64,000 nt of DNA, taken from G963667975 sp963677395 (GTDB taxonomy: Bacteria; Bacteroidota; Bacteroidia; Bacteroidales; G963667975). Numbering within the stretch: the stretch's first letter is position 1; every line of letters begins with the position of its first letter. The stretch covers positions 2,108,001 through 2,172,000 of the forward strand of contig OY781965.2 of assembly GCA_963677395.2 (NCBI GenBank). Reading direction: 5' to 3'. A model generated the notes under the pieces. The model was given only the letters and a program-made list of their open reading frames with translations, was not told the origin of the DNA and made no database searches. Positions 1 to 10,782 of this stretch are shown piece by piece. The position numbers and the translations under genes were made by a program.

Positions 1-3000
1 ACATGGTCAGTGGTAAACGGAGGTGTTGTTGATTTTGCAAATGCTTCTGATCCGGTTACCGGAGTAAGTAATTTGACTCCGGGAACTTATGATTTGATGT
101 GGAAGATTCAAAACGGAAATTGTATTTCGGTAGATACTGTACGTATTGTGAACCTTGCTGCTCCAACTCAGGCAAATGTCGGAAGTGATTTTGTTACATG
201 TGGAGCAACACTCTTTAATCTTTCAGGAAATATTCCGGTAGCAGGTACCGGTTTGTGGACAAAAGTTAGCGGTCCAAGTGCTACCATTACAAACCCATCT
301 TCACCAACTACAACGGTAACAGGACTTACAGCCGGAACTTATGTTTTCCGCTGGACTATCTCGAATGGTATGTGTACACCATCAACAGATGAAGTTACAT
401 ACATAAATAATTCCCAGCTAAATCAGCCTGTAGTTACTACAAATCCATTATTAAATAGTTGTAACGGAACAGCCACCATTGAAGGAAGTGTTCCGATGCA
501 AGGCGCAACAGGAACATGGAATCAGGTTAGTGGCCCTTCAATAGCTACAATTGTATCTCCAAATCAACCACAAACAACACTTTCAGGTTTGGTTAGTGGA
601 TCGTATGTTTTTCGTTATACCATAGCGAATGGTGGAGCTTGTGCCCCGAAATCCGCAGATGTAACAGTTGTTCCAACGTTAGCACCAACACCTTCTGTGG
701 TAGGAGCTAACCAAACTATTTGTAAAGGACTAGCTGCTGTAACGTTAAATGGAAATTCACCGTCGATTGGTACAGGAAACTGGAGCCAGATAAGTGGTCC
801 AAACACTGCTGTTATCGTAAATTCTTCGTTGCCGAATACTCAGATTACCGGAATGATTTCGGGGACTTATGTGTTTAGCTGGACTATTATGAATGGCTTA
901 TGCACACCAAGTTCGTCGAGTGTGCAAATCGTACTTCAAAACTGTACTCCAATGGCTGAACATAACTTTGATACAACCTACGAAGATGTACCTGTAAGTG
1001 GAAACGTTCTTCCAAACGATAGTGATCCTGATAATGATACACTGGTTGTGACAGGTTTTGTAGTGAACGGTACAGTTCATCTGCCCGGAACATCAGTTAC
1101 AATACCTGGAATCGGATCAATTATAATAAATACCAATGGTGCTTATACCTTTACGCCTGCTCCGGGATGGAATGGAACTGTACCTGCTGTTCCTTATACA
1201 ATTAGTGATGGCAATGGCGGTACTGCTTCTGCAAACCTTTACATTTATGTAATACCAGTTAATGACCTTCCGGTTGCTGTTGATGACTATAATACAACAC
1301 CTGAAAATACACCAGTTAGTGCAAATGTTTTACCAAATGATAGTGATCCGGATAATGATCCGTTAGCAGTTACTGGCTTTATTGTAGGTGGCGTAACTTA
1401 TTTACCTGGAACAACTGCAACAATACCGGGAATTGGAACAATTGTGATTCATCAGGATGGTAGCTATACCTTTATCCCTGTAATGCACTGGAATGGTGTT
1501 GTTCCTGCAATACCTTATGCAATAAGTGATGGAAATGGAGGAACAGCAACGGCAAGCTTACATATTACAGTTACACCGATTCCTCATTTAATTGACCTTG
1601 GTGTTACTAAAATGTTGACAAGTCCTTCTCCGTTCGTAAACGATACAATTTTCAAAAACGATACAGTTACATTTACAATCGTTTTGAAAAATCATAGCCC
1701 ATATTTTACTTCTTCAAATATTACGTTACTCGATGTTTTACCTACTGGCTTAACATTTGTATCAGCAACTCCTTCAAGGGGTATTTATAACCCTGTAAAT
1801 GGAATTTGGGCGATAGATTCACTTGTGGCTCAAGATTCAGTAATTCTTACAATAGATGCGAAAGTTGATACTTCTTGTCAGAATGATGTCGTGATTGTGA
1901 GTCAATCTCATACAGATCCTAATTTGATAAATAATAGTTCGTTTGCTTCAGTTGCAATGAGCAACTCTTCAAGTGGAAATGATGGTGGCTTAGAAAGCAA
2001 TGGTAATTTGGCTTCTTTAATTGCAGTCAGAAACTTTGCTCGTCATAAAGAAGCTTCCGAATATTTCAGTGATTCCAGAAATATGGAGCTATTTGATGTA
2101 TTGCACTCAAAATCAAAACTTGCAAAAAATACCCAGGCAACGGAATTGATTAATTTTATTCCACAATCCGGCCCGTTAGGAACGCAGGCGTTTGTTTCAA
2201 CTCCAGCAGATTTAATTGGAATCAGCAATGCAATGGAAGTATTTTCTGCAGACTATTTTTTGAATAATACTGAACGCAAAGCTGCTATTTTAGGCATTGC
2301 AACTAGTCCATCAACAGTTTATGAACATACAAAGATGGTTTGCGATCGTTTGAATGGTGGAAAACTTGAAAATGTAAATGTAAAAGTGATTGAAGGTAAG
2401 CCGTTCATAATTACCCGTATTGTACAGGATAATGGTGATGTTGACTACACAATCAGTTTTATCGCATACAAAAACGGAACTCAATATATTATTGATAATC
2501 GTTGGGATTTAGCTTCTTACAACCCTTCAGGAAACCAACCGGTATTAAATTTCCAGGTTTGGGCAAATTCTGAAGTTCACACACAAACGTTGGTTGAAAC
2601 CATATTCTCAAAAATGAGAATTCAGGGTTATACATTGAATTTTATCAATGATTCAACTCCTGAAATGCCAGCCGTATTTGTGGAAAAAGGATATTATCAA
2701 AATGGCTCACTTTATCTGGATATCAAGAACACGAATAATGCAACCGGATTAACTTTTTCAGGAACAATTGCGAAAGTGGAAAATGGTGTTCGCCAATCAT
2801 TCAATAATATTATTCCAATTTCTACAATTCCTGTATCTCAGGTGGTTGTCCCGGTTGGGGGTGTGTTTGATATCGGTTTTTCAATGACAAACAATGTTCA
2901 GTCCGGTAATGATGTTCTTTACTTTGCCGATGGCTCCTGGGGACCTGATTATGATAAAGCAGGAGCAACATTAACATCATTTTTGGTTGAACCACAGCAA

Positions 3001-3687
3001 AATCAACCTGTTCAGGGAGCATATAACATTGCTCGCAGGGCTACTGTTCAAGGAACTGTAAAAACTTATGCTTCTTTATTCAGAGTATTAAATGTTGGGT
3101 ATAAACCAGTTGACTTAACTGGCTATGACCAGATAAAGTTTGTTGCGTATGGCTTAGGATCTGTAGATATTGTTGTAAGTAAAAAGGGAATTACTTCCTG
3201 GAATAATCAATACAAGGCTACATTGAATCTTACGCAATCGCCTGTTCTTTATACGGTAAAATATAGTGATCTTGCAAATGCGTTAGGACAACATGATTTT
3301 ACAGCAGAGGATGTTGTGTCAGTAGTTTTGACGAAAAAAGGGAATAATGTCTCTTATCAGAACTACTATATTGCAATGTATGACCTGCGTTTTGAAAGCA
3401 GTACTTACGGTATTGAATCTAACGAAAAACTCACATCATTCAAGGTTTATCCTAACCCGTTTAACCGTCAAACAACTATCTCGTTCAACTTGTCTTCAGC
3501 TTCTAAGGTTAAAATATCATTATATAATCTGGAAGGAAAACAGATGAATGTACTGGCCGACGAAACCTATTCAAGTGGCGAGAATTTCTATACATTGGAT
3601 GGCGCTAATCTGAATAATGGGCTGTACGTGATTAAACTGGAAACAGATAACAGTGTTCTTTACAACAAAATTATGTTGATGAAATAA
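1..3687 (+). CDS. T9SS-sorted, repeat-rich surface/secreted protein (5' truncated by window)
   Basis: The reading frame is already open at base 1, so the N-terminus and signal peptide lie outside the window. Four modules of about 260 nt, starting near 4, 253, 511 and 778, share a W-x-x-V/I-S-G-P core and end in a GTYVFRWTI-like strand with a following Cys, like the PKD/SprB-type Ig-like repeats of Bacteroidota adhesins. Two cadherin-like modules with an NDSDPDND calcium-binding-like motif follow (about 1003 and 1321), then a DUF11-like domain (about 1600-1900). An unrecognised region of roughly 500 residues comes next; its last part looks like a beta-sandwich. The C-terminus (about 3440-3684) is a type A sorting domain with FKVYPNPF, LYNLEGK and NGLYVIKL elements, so export by the type IX system and surface anchoring or release are expected. 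Ligand and function are unknown. Confidence 0.85.
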   Translation, partial: TWSVVNGGVVDFANASDPVTGVSNLTPGTYDLMWKIQNGNCISVDTVRIVNLAAPTQANVGSDFVTCGATLFNLSGNIPVAGTGLWTKVSGPSATITNPSSPTTTVTGLTAGTYVFRWTISNGMCTPSTDEVTYINNSQLNQPVVTTNPLLNSCNGTATIEGSVPMQGATGTWNQVSGPSIATIVSPNQPQTTLSGLVSGSYVFRYTIANGGACAPKSADVTVVPTLAPTPSVVGANQTICKGLAAVTLNGNSPSIGTGNWSQISGPNTAVIVNSSLPNTQITGMISGTYVFSWTIMNGLCTPSSSSVQIVLQNCTPMAEHNFDTTYEDVPVSGNVLPNDSDPDNDTLVVTGFVVNGTVHLPGTSVTIPGIGSIIINTNGAYTFTPAPGWNGTVPAVPYTISDGNGGTASANLYIYVIPVNDLPVAVDDYNTTPENTPVSANVLPNDSDPDNDPLAVTGFIVGGVTYLPGTTATIPGIGTIVIHQDGSYTFIPVMHWNGVVPAIPYAISDGNGGTATASLHITVTPIPHLIDLGVTKMLTSPSPFVNDTIFKNDTVTFTIVLKNHSPYFTSSNITLLDVLPTGLTFVSATPSRGIYNPVNGIWAIDSLVAQDSVILTIDAKVDTSCQNDVVIVSQSHTDPNLINNSSFASVAMSNSSSGNDGGLESNGNLASLIAVRNFARHKEASEYFSDSRNMELFDVLHSKSKLAKNTQATELINFIPQSGPLGTQAFVSTPADLIGISNAMEVFSADYFLNNTERKAAILGIATSPSTVYEHTKMVCDRLNGGKLENVNVKVIEGKPFIITRIVQDNGDVDYTISFIAYKNGTQYIIDNRWDLASYNPSGNQPVLNFQVWANSEVHTQTLVETIFSKMRIQGYTLNFINDSTPEMPAVFVEKGYYQNGSLYLDIKNTNNATGLTFSGTIAKVENGVRQSFNNIIPISTIPVSQVVVPVGGVFDIGFSMTNNVQSGNDVLYFADGSWGPDYDKAGATLTSFLVEPQQNQPVQGAYNIARRATVQGTVKTYASLFRVLNVGYKPVDLTGYDQIKFVAYGLGSVDIVVSKKGITSWNNQYKATLNLTQSPVLYTVKYSDLANALGQHDFTAEDVVSVVLTKKGNNVSYQNYYIAMYDLRFESSTYGIESNEKLTSFKVYPNPFNRQTTISFNLSSASKVKISLYNLEGKQMNVLADETYSSGENFYTLDGANLNNGLYVIKLETDNSVLYNKIMLMK

Positions 3688-3704
3688 AAGTCTTTTCAAA
3701 CTAC

Positions 3705-3741
3705 CAAATCGCCCCGGTTAAATTTTAATCGGGGCGATTTG
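3705..3741 (+). terminator. Rho-independent terminator
   Basis: A 12-bp stem (CAAATCGCCCCG at 3705-3716 with its complement at 3730-3741) is followed by a T-rich stretch. It lies 18 nt after the stop of the T9SS cargo gene. Confidence 0.85.
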
Positions 3742-3789
3742 TTTAATATTATTTTGGCCTTTTCTAAACTACTCATTCATTTCTGGTGT

Positions 3790-3797
3790 TATATTTG
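3790..3797 (+). promoter_or_regulatory. Candidate -7 box TATATTTG
   Basis: An exact match to the Bacteroidota TAnnTTTG box, 30-39 nt before the possible starts of the PEP/pyruvate-binding gene. No well spaced -33 TTG was found, so the support is partial. Confidence 0.45.
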
Positions 3798-3826
3798 AAG
3801 ATCAATTTGATTGTACTCACTCAATA

Positions 3827-6800
3827 ATGCAGCATATGGATAATGCAAAGAAACTCTATAATGACAAAACCGGAAGTTTTTCTCAGAAAATACAACGAAA
3901 AATAAAGGATATCAATAAGTTGCATTTTAATGATACCGCTTTTGATAATCTGATGAGAAAACGCATCAGCAAAGTATTATTGGTTTGTAGTAAATACGAT
4001 TCGTTTATACTGGAGGAAGACGGACGTATTGATGAGCAAATTTTTAATGAATACATTGGCTTGAATCTGCGTTATCCGCCGCATTTTATTCAGGCTTCAT
4101 CAGCTGAGGAAGCTTATGAGATAATGGAAGAAGAGAATATAGATCTCTTTATCCTGATGTTGAATATTGCAGAAACAAATCCCTTCGACTTTGCAAATGA
4201 GCTTAAAGAAAAATATCCAAACAAACCCATTGTTTTACTAACCCCATTCTCGCGTGAAGTATCATTGGTGCTTCATAAAACAGATCTGAGTTCAATAGAT
4301 TATGTATTCAGCTGGCTTGGAAATGCCGATATAATGTTGGCAATAATTAAGTTGATTGAGGATAGAATGAATGTAGAGCATGACGTTAATATTGTTGGAG
4401 TTCAAACAATTTTACTGGTCGAAGATTCTGAACGTATATACTCTGGAATACTGCCAAATATCTTTCATATTGTATTTAAGCAGTCTTTGAAATTTATGAC
4501 GGAAGGATTGAACGAACATCAAAAGATGCTTCGTATGCGAGGTCGCCCGAAAATATTATTGGCTCGGAATCTTGAAGAAGCAATAGAGTTGTACAATAAG
4601 TATAAAGACAACATGCTGGGGATTATCTCCGATATAAGTTTTAATAGCTACGGGGTAATGAACAAGCATGCAGGAATACGTTTTTGTGAACTGGTAAAAA
4701 ATGACCAAAAGGATATTCCGATATTATTGCAATCGTCCGAACCGGAAAATGAGGTTCATGCACGAAGTTTGAAAATTGGCTTTTTAGATAAAAATGCAAA
4801 AGCCTATCAGATTGATTTGAAGAATTTTATAATTAATAATTTTGCTTTTGGCGATTTTGTATTTCGCAATCCGGTTACGATGAAAGAAGTGTTGAGGGTG
4901 AGCGATTTGAAAGAACTTCAGGAGCGATTGTTTGATATTCCTTCCGATTCTTTTTCCTATCATATCAGTCATAATCATTTTTCACGCTGGCTTAATGCAA
5001 GAGCTATTTTCCCGATAGCGGCAGTTTTTAAGGTTTTAACTCCTGAAGATTTCTCAAATCTTGAAGAGGTTCGTACCTTTATTTATGATTCTATTACCCG
5101 TTATCGGATGAATAAAGGACGTGGGGTGATTGCCGATTTTTATCGAGATCGCTTTGATGAATACCTTATTTTTACCCGTATCGGAAATGGATTACTTGGG
5201 GGAAAAGCTCGTGGGCTGGCATTTATTGATTCGTTAATAAAGCGAAATTTAATGGTTGATATGTATGAAGATGTAATTATAACCATTCCTCGTACTGTTG
5301 TGCTTTCTACCGAAGTTTTTGATGAGTTTATGGATGAGAATAATCTGTACACGATTGCGCTATCAGATGTGCCTGATGAAGAAATTTTAGCTGCATTTAT
5401 AAAAGCAAAACTACCGTCCAGAGTTTCTGATGATTTAAAAACTTTTCTAAAGGTTGTAAAAAAACCCATTGCAATTCGTTCGTCGAGCTTATTGGAAGAT
5501 TCGCATTATCAGCCTTTTGCTGGTATTTATTCTACATATATGATTGCAAATACTTCAGATGATGAAAAGCTAATGGTAGATCAGCTGGCAATGGCAATTA
5601 AAGGGGTTTATGCATCTGTTTTTTATACAGATAGTAAAGCTTATATGCGAGCGACCAAAAATGTTATCGATGAAGAAAAAATGGGAGTGGTTTTACAGGA
5701 AGTATGTGGTAGAGCATATAATAATCATTTTTATCCTGTGATTTCAGGAGTAGCCCGCTCACTTAACTTTTATCCAATTTCACCCGAAAAACCGGAAGAA
5801 GGCATTGCCAATATTGCATTGGGGCTTGGTAAGTATATTGTAGAAGGTGGGCAAACATTGATGTTTTCACCGGCTTATCCTAAGAAAATACTTCAATTGA
5901 GTTCTCCAAATATGACAATCAAGGAAACTCAAAAACATTTTTATGCACTGGATTTGAATTGTGAAAGTTTTCATCCAAGTACAGATGATAGTGTAAATCT
6001 GATTAAATACCCCATTCAGCAAGCTTCTGCCGATAATACATTGAGATTGGTGGGGTCAACGTATGATTATCGTGATCAGATAATTAGCGATGGCGATCAC
6101 GAAGGAGGAATTAAACTGGTAACGTTTTCCAATATTTTAAAGTATAATTCATTTCCTTTGGCTGAAGTATTAACGAATGTGCTTAAAACTGGGCATCAGG
6201 AGATGGGTATGCCGATTGAAATTGAATTTGCAGTTGACTTGGATAAACCTGTAGGAGAACCTAAAATTTTCTATTTACTTCAGATACGTCCGATTGTAGA
6301 AAGTCAGGAATCTTCTGTTGTTGGAATAGAAAATATTGAAGAATCTCAAACGATCATAAGCTCTCAAATGGTACTGGGGAATGGAGAGATTAATGATGTT
6401 ACAGATATAATATATGTAAGGCCTGAAAATTTTAATCCAGCCGAAAACCCTGAAATTGTAAAGTCAGTAGAAAAACTGAATCAACAATTTTTGGACGAAG
6501 AGAAGAATTACATACTGATTGGTCCTGGCCGATGGGGCTCAAGTGATCCTTGGCTGGGAATACCGGTAAAATGGTCTCAGATTTCGGCAGCCCGCCTAAT
6601 TATTGAGTCTGGATTAGAAAATTACAGGATAGATCCAAGCCAGGGAACTCATTTTTTTCAGAACCTTACATCTTTCAGAGTAGGATATTTTACAATAAAT
6701 CCATTTATAAAAGATGGGTTTTACGATTTGGAATTTCTTAATTCTGTTCCTGCAGTGTATGAAGATTCCTATTTACGTCATGTTAGATTTGAAAAAGCAT

Positions 6801-6850
6801 GTGTGATAAAAATTGATGCGAAGAAAAATCGTGGAGTAGTGCTTAAATAA
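3827..6850 (+). CDS. PEP/pyruvate-binding domain protein with two N-terminal receiver-like domains
   Basis: This 1007-residue protein has a PPDK_N/PEP-synthase-type ATP-grasp module at about residues 450-820: a glycine-rich GGKARGLAFI, an IAIRSSSLLEDS motif, and LLQIRPIVE at the end of the fold. Ahead of it are two CheY-like domains. The one at about 45-190 lacks clear acidic-pocket residues. The one at about 194-325 has ILLVEDS, an Asp in GIISDISF, and a Lys in FLDKNA, so it could be phosphorylated. The swivelling phospho-His domain and the PEP-binding TIM barrel of true PEP synthase or PPDK are absent, so it is unlikely to make PEP; an ATP-dependent phosphotransferase or regulatory role is inferred. 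The start could equally be the ATG at 3836. It stands alone between terminator-flanked neighbours. Confidence 0.8.
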   Translation: MQHMDNAKKLYNDKTGSFSQKIQRKIKDINKLHFNDTAFDNLMRKRISKVLLVCSKYDSFILEEDGRIDEQIFNEYIGLNLRYPPHFIQASSAEEAYEIMEEENIDLFILMLNIAETNPFDFANELKEKYPNKPIVLLTPFSREVSLVLHKTDLSSIDYVFSWLGNADIMLAIIKLIEDRMNVEHDVNIVGVQTILLVEDSERIYSGILPNIFHIVFKQSLKFMTEGLNEHQKMLRMRGRPKILLARNLEEAIELYNKYKDNMLGIISDISFNSYGVMNKHAGIRFCELVKNDQKDIPILLQSSEPENEVHARSLKIGFLDKNAKAYQIDLKNFIINNFAFGDFVFRNPVTMKEVLRVSDLKELQERLFDIPSDSFSYHISHNHFSRWLNARAIFPIAAVFKVLTPEDFSNLEEVRTFIYDSITRYRMNKGRGVIADFYRDRFDEYLIFTRIGNGLLGGKARGLAFIDSLIKRNLMVDMYEDVIITIPRTVVLSTEVFDEFMDENNLYTIALSDVPDEEILAAFIKAKLPSRVSDDLKTFLKVVKKPIAIRSSSLLEDSHYQPFAGIYSTYMIANTSDDEKLMVDQLAMAIKGVYASVFYTDSKAYMRATKNVIDEEKMGVVLQEVCGRAYNNHFYPVISGVARSLNFYPISPEKPEEGIANIALGLGKYIVEGGQTLMFSPAYPKKILQLSSPNMTIKETQKHFYALDLNCESFHPSTDDSVNLIKYPIQQASADNTLRLVGSTYDYRDQIISDGDHEGGIKLVTFSNILKYNSFPLAEVLTNVLKTGHQEMGMPIEIEFAVDLDKPVGEPKIFYLLQIRPIVESQESSVVGIENIEESQTIISSQMVLGNGEINDVTDIIYVRPENFNPAENPEIVKSVEKLNQQFLDEEKNYILIGPGRWGSSDPWLGIPVKWSQISAARLIIESGLENYRIDPSQGTHFFQNLTSFRVGYFTINPFIKDGFYDLEFLNSVPAVYEDSYLRHVRFEKACVIKIDAKKNRGVVLK

Positions 6851-6945
6851 TATTGAAAATGAGAATATTATAATGTGTTTATTTTTTTTTTAATAAACCC
6901 TTGCGCATTAGAAAAATGCCTAATTTTGAAATTGTAAAAAAAAAC

Positions 6946-6977
6946 TTGCACAGGTCGTAAGAAACCTTTTAAATTTG
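6946..6977 (+). promoter_or_regulatory. gdhA promoter (-33 TTG / -7 TAAATTTG)
   Basis: TTG at 6946-6948 and TAAATTTG at 6970-6977, separated by 21 nt, match the Bacteroidota housekeeping promoter. Transcription should begin near 6984, inside the palindrome described next. Confidence 0.8.
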
Positions 6978-6999
6978 CATTGTTATTTAGATAACAATG
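6978..6999. promoter_or_regulatory. Palindrome at gdhA transcription start (possible operator or 5' mRNA hairpin)
   Basis: A perfect 9-bp inverted repeat, CATTGTTAT - TTAG - ATAACAATG, begins directly after the -7 box and covers the predicted start site. A repressor site or a 5'-stabilising mRNA hairpin would both fit. Confidence 0.55.
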
Positions 7000-7040
7000 T
7001 TAATGCAGTAACATAAATTACAAACCAAAACCTTTTTAAG

Positions 7041-8378
<1,338 letters not shown>

Positions 8379-8398
8379 TAATTGTACTTATCTATAGT

Positions 8399-8432
8399 AA
8401 AAAAGGGGTTTCCGAAAGGTTTCCCCTTTTTT
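8399..8432 (+). terminator. Rho-independent terminator of gdhA
   Basis: AAAAAAGGGG at 8399-8408 pairs with CCCCTTTTTT at 8423-8432, with a second small CC-GAAA-GG stem inside. It lies 20 nt after the gdhA stop codon. Confidence 0.85.
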
Positions 8433-8530
8433 ATTGCCGTAAACTGGCTGAATATTGCCGTTTCCTTGATTTTGTTGCTCCCGGGTGATTTTGTGACATA
8501 CCTTTATTTAATCAAATAAATCAAAGACCT

Positions 8531-9238
8531 ATGAAAACGTTATCCCTTTTACTCGCAACCATCCTCCTGAGCACGATTAGTTTTGCTCAATCAGGATCAA
8601 TCAGAGGCCGTGTTGTTGATTCAATTACTGGAGAAACTATCCCCGGCGCAAATGTATGGATTGTAAGTGGTGCTAATACAATTGGTGCTGCTACTGATGC
8701 TAATGGTTATTACCACGTTAAATCCGTGGCTCCCGGTGTTTATACTCTTAATGTAAGTTTTGTTGGTTATCGGAAAATATCAGCCAATGTGAGGGTAAGT
8801 ACAGATCGTATCACTAGTTTGAAAGATATTGCACTTTCTTCTAATGCCGATTTGCCTGCTGTTGAAATTGTATGGTTTCCGGAGGTGAATTTAGATCCAG
8901 AAATATCAGTCTTAGCACGTAAAGAAGAGCTCAGTGAATTGCCGAATAAACGTGATTTTACAGCTGTTATACAGAAGATTGTACCCGGAGCACAAACAAG
9001 TGAAGATGGAAAAGAAGTTTATCTTCGTGGAGCTCGGAATGGAAGTGTTGTATATTATGTTGATGGTGTAAAACAACGGTCATCGAATCTTGGCGTTCCT
9101 TCATCAGCAATAAGCAGTATGACGGTTTATATGAGTGGTGTGCCAGCAAAATATGGCGATTTCGACGGTGGTGTAGTCGTAGTGGAAACACTTAGCTATT
9201 TTGATCTGGAAGTTGAACGTCAAAAAGGATTACGATAG
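8531..9238 (+). CDS. Secreted CarboxypepD_reg-like plus TonB-plug protein without a beta-barrel
   Basis: A signal peptide (about residues 1-20, ending SFAQ) precedes a CarboxypepD_reg-like Ig fold (about 22-110: GSIRGRVVDSITGETIPGANV). A TonB-dependent-receptor plug-like segment follows (about 130-225), including VYLRGARNGSVVYYVDGVK and YGDFDGGVVVVET. Normal SusC or FecA-like receptors continue for 500 or more residues of barrel; this one stops at 235, and no barrel-coding sequence lies before the next gene. It cannot form a channel by itself. It might be a regulatory or decoy plug, a partner of another receptor, or a stable gene remnant. The frame is clean, with no sign of an internal frameshift. 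Confidence 0.75.
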   Translation: MKTLSLLLATILLSTISFAQSGSIRGRVVDSITGETIPGANVWIVSGANTIGAATDANGYYHVKSVAPGVYTLNVSFVGYRKISANVRVSTDRITSLKDIALSSNADLPAVEIVWFPEVNLDPEISVLARKEELSELPNKRDFTAVIQKIVPGAQTSEDGKEVYLRGARNGSVVYYVDGVKQRSSNLGVPSSAISSMTVYMSGVPAKYGDFDGGVVVVETLSYFDLEVERQKGLR

Positions 9239-9359
9239 TTGGAGTACACTTGAAAATTTAAAACCATGCTTCGCAATAAACAATTAATTAATCATCACTT
9301 TTTCAATCCTAAGATATTACGGAGCGTGGTTTTTACTAACTATCAACAATCAAAATACA

Positions 9360-10661
9360 ATGAAAACTCTCTATACATTGGTTTTTACTGCAATAATTAC
9401 CGTAACAGGGTGGGCTCAACACCCTGTACTCGGTATAATTATTGACAGCGAAACTCATTTGCCTGTTTCTCAGGTAAATGTTGTAATAGAAGGTTCTCAA
9501 AAAGGTATGTCAACAAACGCTGATGGACGGTTTGAATTAAATACTGTTCATTTTCCCTTAAAACTTAAAATCAGCCATGTTGCCTATGAAGACACTGTAA
9601 TTGTACTGAGAGGATTGCCTGAAAAACCTTTGCTGATTTCTTTGAGGTTCAGTGCTAAATCTCTCCCCGTATTTTCGGTTAGCGGGAATAAAGTACAAAG
9701 TGTCACTCGTGATTATCCGTTTTATGTATCGGATTATTTATTCCATCAGGATGGTATCATCCTGATGGTTTTTTATGAAAAACGCTTATTCGATCCGCGA
9801 CTGGTTTTTCTTGATAAATATGGCAAAATAAAATGGATGCACAAACTGGATCGTTATGGAAATTTATACAAAGATTGTATTGACAATATTTATCTGGTAG
9901 GTAAAGATTCTGTATCTGAAATGGATTTAAGTGATTCATTACAGATTCTATATCCAAAATCGTGGAGCTTGTCCTATTTTAAAAGCAATCTGAAGATATT
10001 TGACGCAGAAATTAACAGGAAGTTCTTTTTTAAATTTACCTCTTTTCATAATCTGAAACATCATTTTGCTAAAATTGATCTTGATGGAAATCAAAAAGTT
10101 GAAACATTTCGTTTGATTTCCGATTCACTTAAAATTGAACGATTGAAGAGCCAGTATAATGTGTTCTTTTTTGCTAAGCATGCCAATAAAATGCAAATGA
10201 GTGTAACAAGTGTTGTTAGATACCTTGAGTTTTTGCAGGAAGGAATTCCGTTGAGTTGGGAAGAAGAAAATATTTATTACAAACCTGCATATTGTCCAAT
10301 GATGAAATATGGTGATAGTTTGTTGATCTTTAATCAGATAGAAGGAAAGGTGGAGGCGTATAACGGGCAAGGAGAATATCTTTTTTCTGATACATGCAGA
10401 CTGCTCAACGACGAAAAGTGGAAAGGAGAAGTGTTGGCAGATAATCTTCGGAAAGAAGTCTGGTTTTTAATGATTAAATCAGGAAAATCAATCCTGAAAA
10501 AATGGGAGAATGGGAAGTTTTCTTCTTCTTGTGAAGTTTTGATTCCTGAATTTGCATTTGTTGAAAAAATACAGATACTGGACGGGATAGTTTATTTTTT
10601 GTATAAACGAAATGTAAATCAGGAATATAAGGAATTGTATAAAATGAAAATTGATGGGTGA
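9360..10661 (+). CDS. Secreted protein with N-terminal CarboxypepD_reg-like domain, function unknown
   Basis: A signal peptide (about 1-20, cleavage near GWAQ) is followed by a carboxypeptidase-regulatory-like fold at about 22-105: LGIIIDSETHLPVSQVNVVIEGS with STNADGRFEL. The remaining ~320 residues have short strand-like segments such as RLVFLDKYGKIKWMHKL, possibly a beta-propeller, but I recognise no family. It follows the barrel-less plug protein by 121 nt on the same strand and shares its domain type, so the two may be co-expressed at the cell envelope. No function is assigned. Confidence 0.75.
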   Translation: MKTLYTLVFTAIITVTGWAQHPVLGIIIDSETHLPVSQVNVVIEGSQKGMSTNADGRFELNTVHFPLKLKISHVAYEDTVIVLRGLPEKPLLISLRFSAKSLPVFSVSGNKVQSVTRDYPFYVSDYLFHQDGIILMVFYEKRLFDPRLVFLDKYGKIKWMHKLDRYGNLYKDCIDNIYLVGKDSVSEMDLSDSLQILYPKSWSLSYFKSNLKIFDAEINRKFFFKFTSFHNLKHHFAKIDLDGNQKVETFRLISDSLKIERLKSQYNVFFFAKHANKMQMSVTSVVRYLEFLQEGIPLSWEEENIYYKPAYCPMMKYGDSLLIFNQIEGKVEAYNGQGEYLFSDTCRLLNDEKWKGEVLADNLRKEVWFLMIKSGKSILKKWENGKFSSSCEVLIPEFAFVEKIQILDGIVYFLYKRNVNQEYKELYKMKIDG

Positions 10662-10741
10662 AGAGGTTAATGTGTTAGATGAATTAGCCAGATGATGTTG
10701 TGAAATTGCTCTTGAAATTATATTTGATCTTTTGCCCACCT

Positions 10742-10772
10742 AAAAAAGAGGCTGTTAAAAAGCCTCTTTTTT
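10742..10772. terminator. Bidirectional terminator
   Basis: AAAAAAGAGGCT (10742-10753) pairs with AGCCTCTTTTTT (10761-10772). Both strands end in a T run, so it can serve the plus-strand gene ending at 10661 and the minus-strand sigma operon ending at 10783. Confidence 0.85.
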
Positions 10773-10782
10773 AGATAGGTAA

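Noticed and set aside
6848..6895. AT-only hairpin plus T run after the PEP/pyruvate-binding gene
   Set aside because: The stem is only seven A/T pairs and lies well before the T run; too weak to call.
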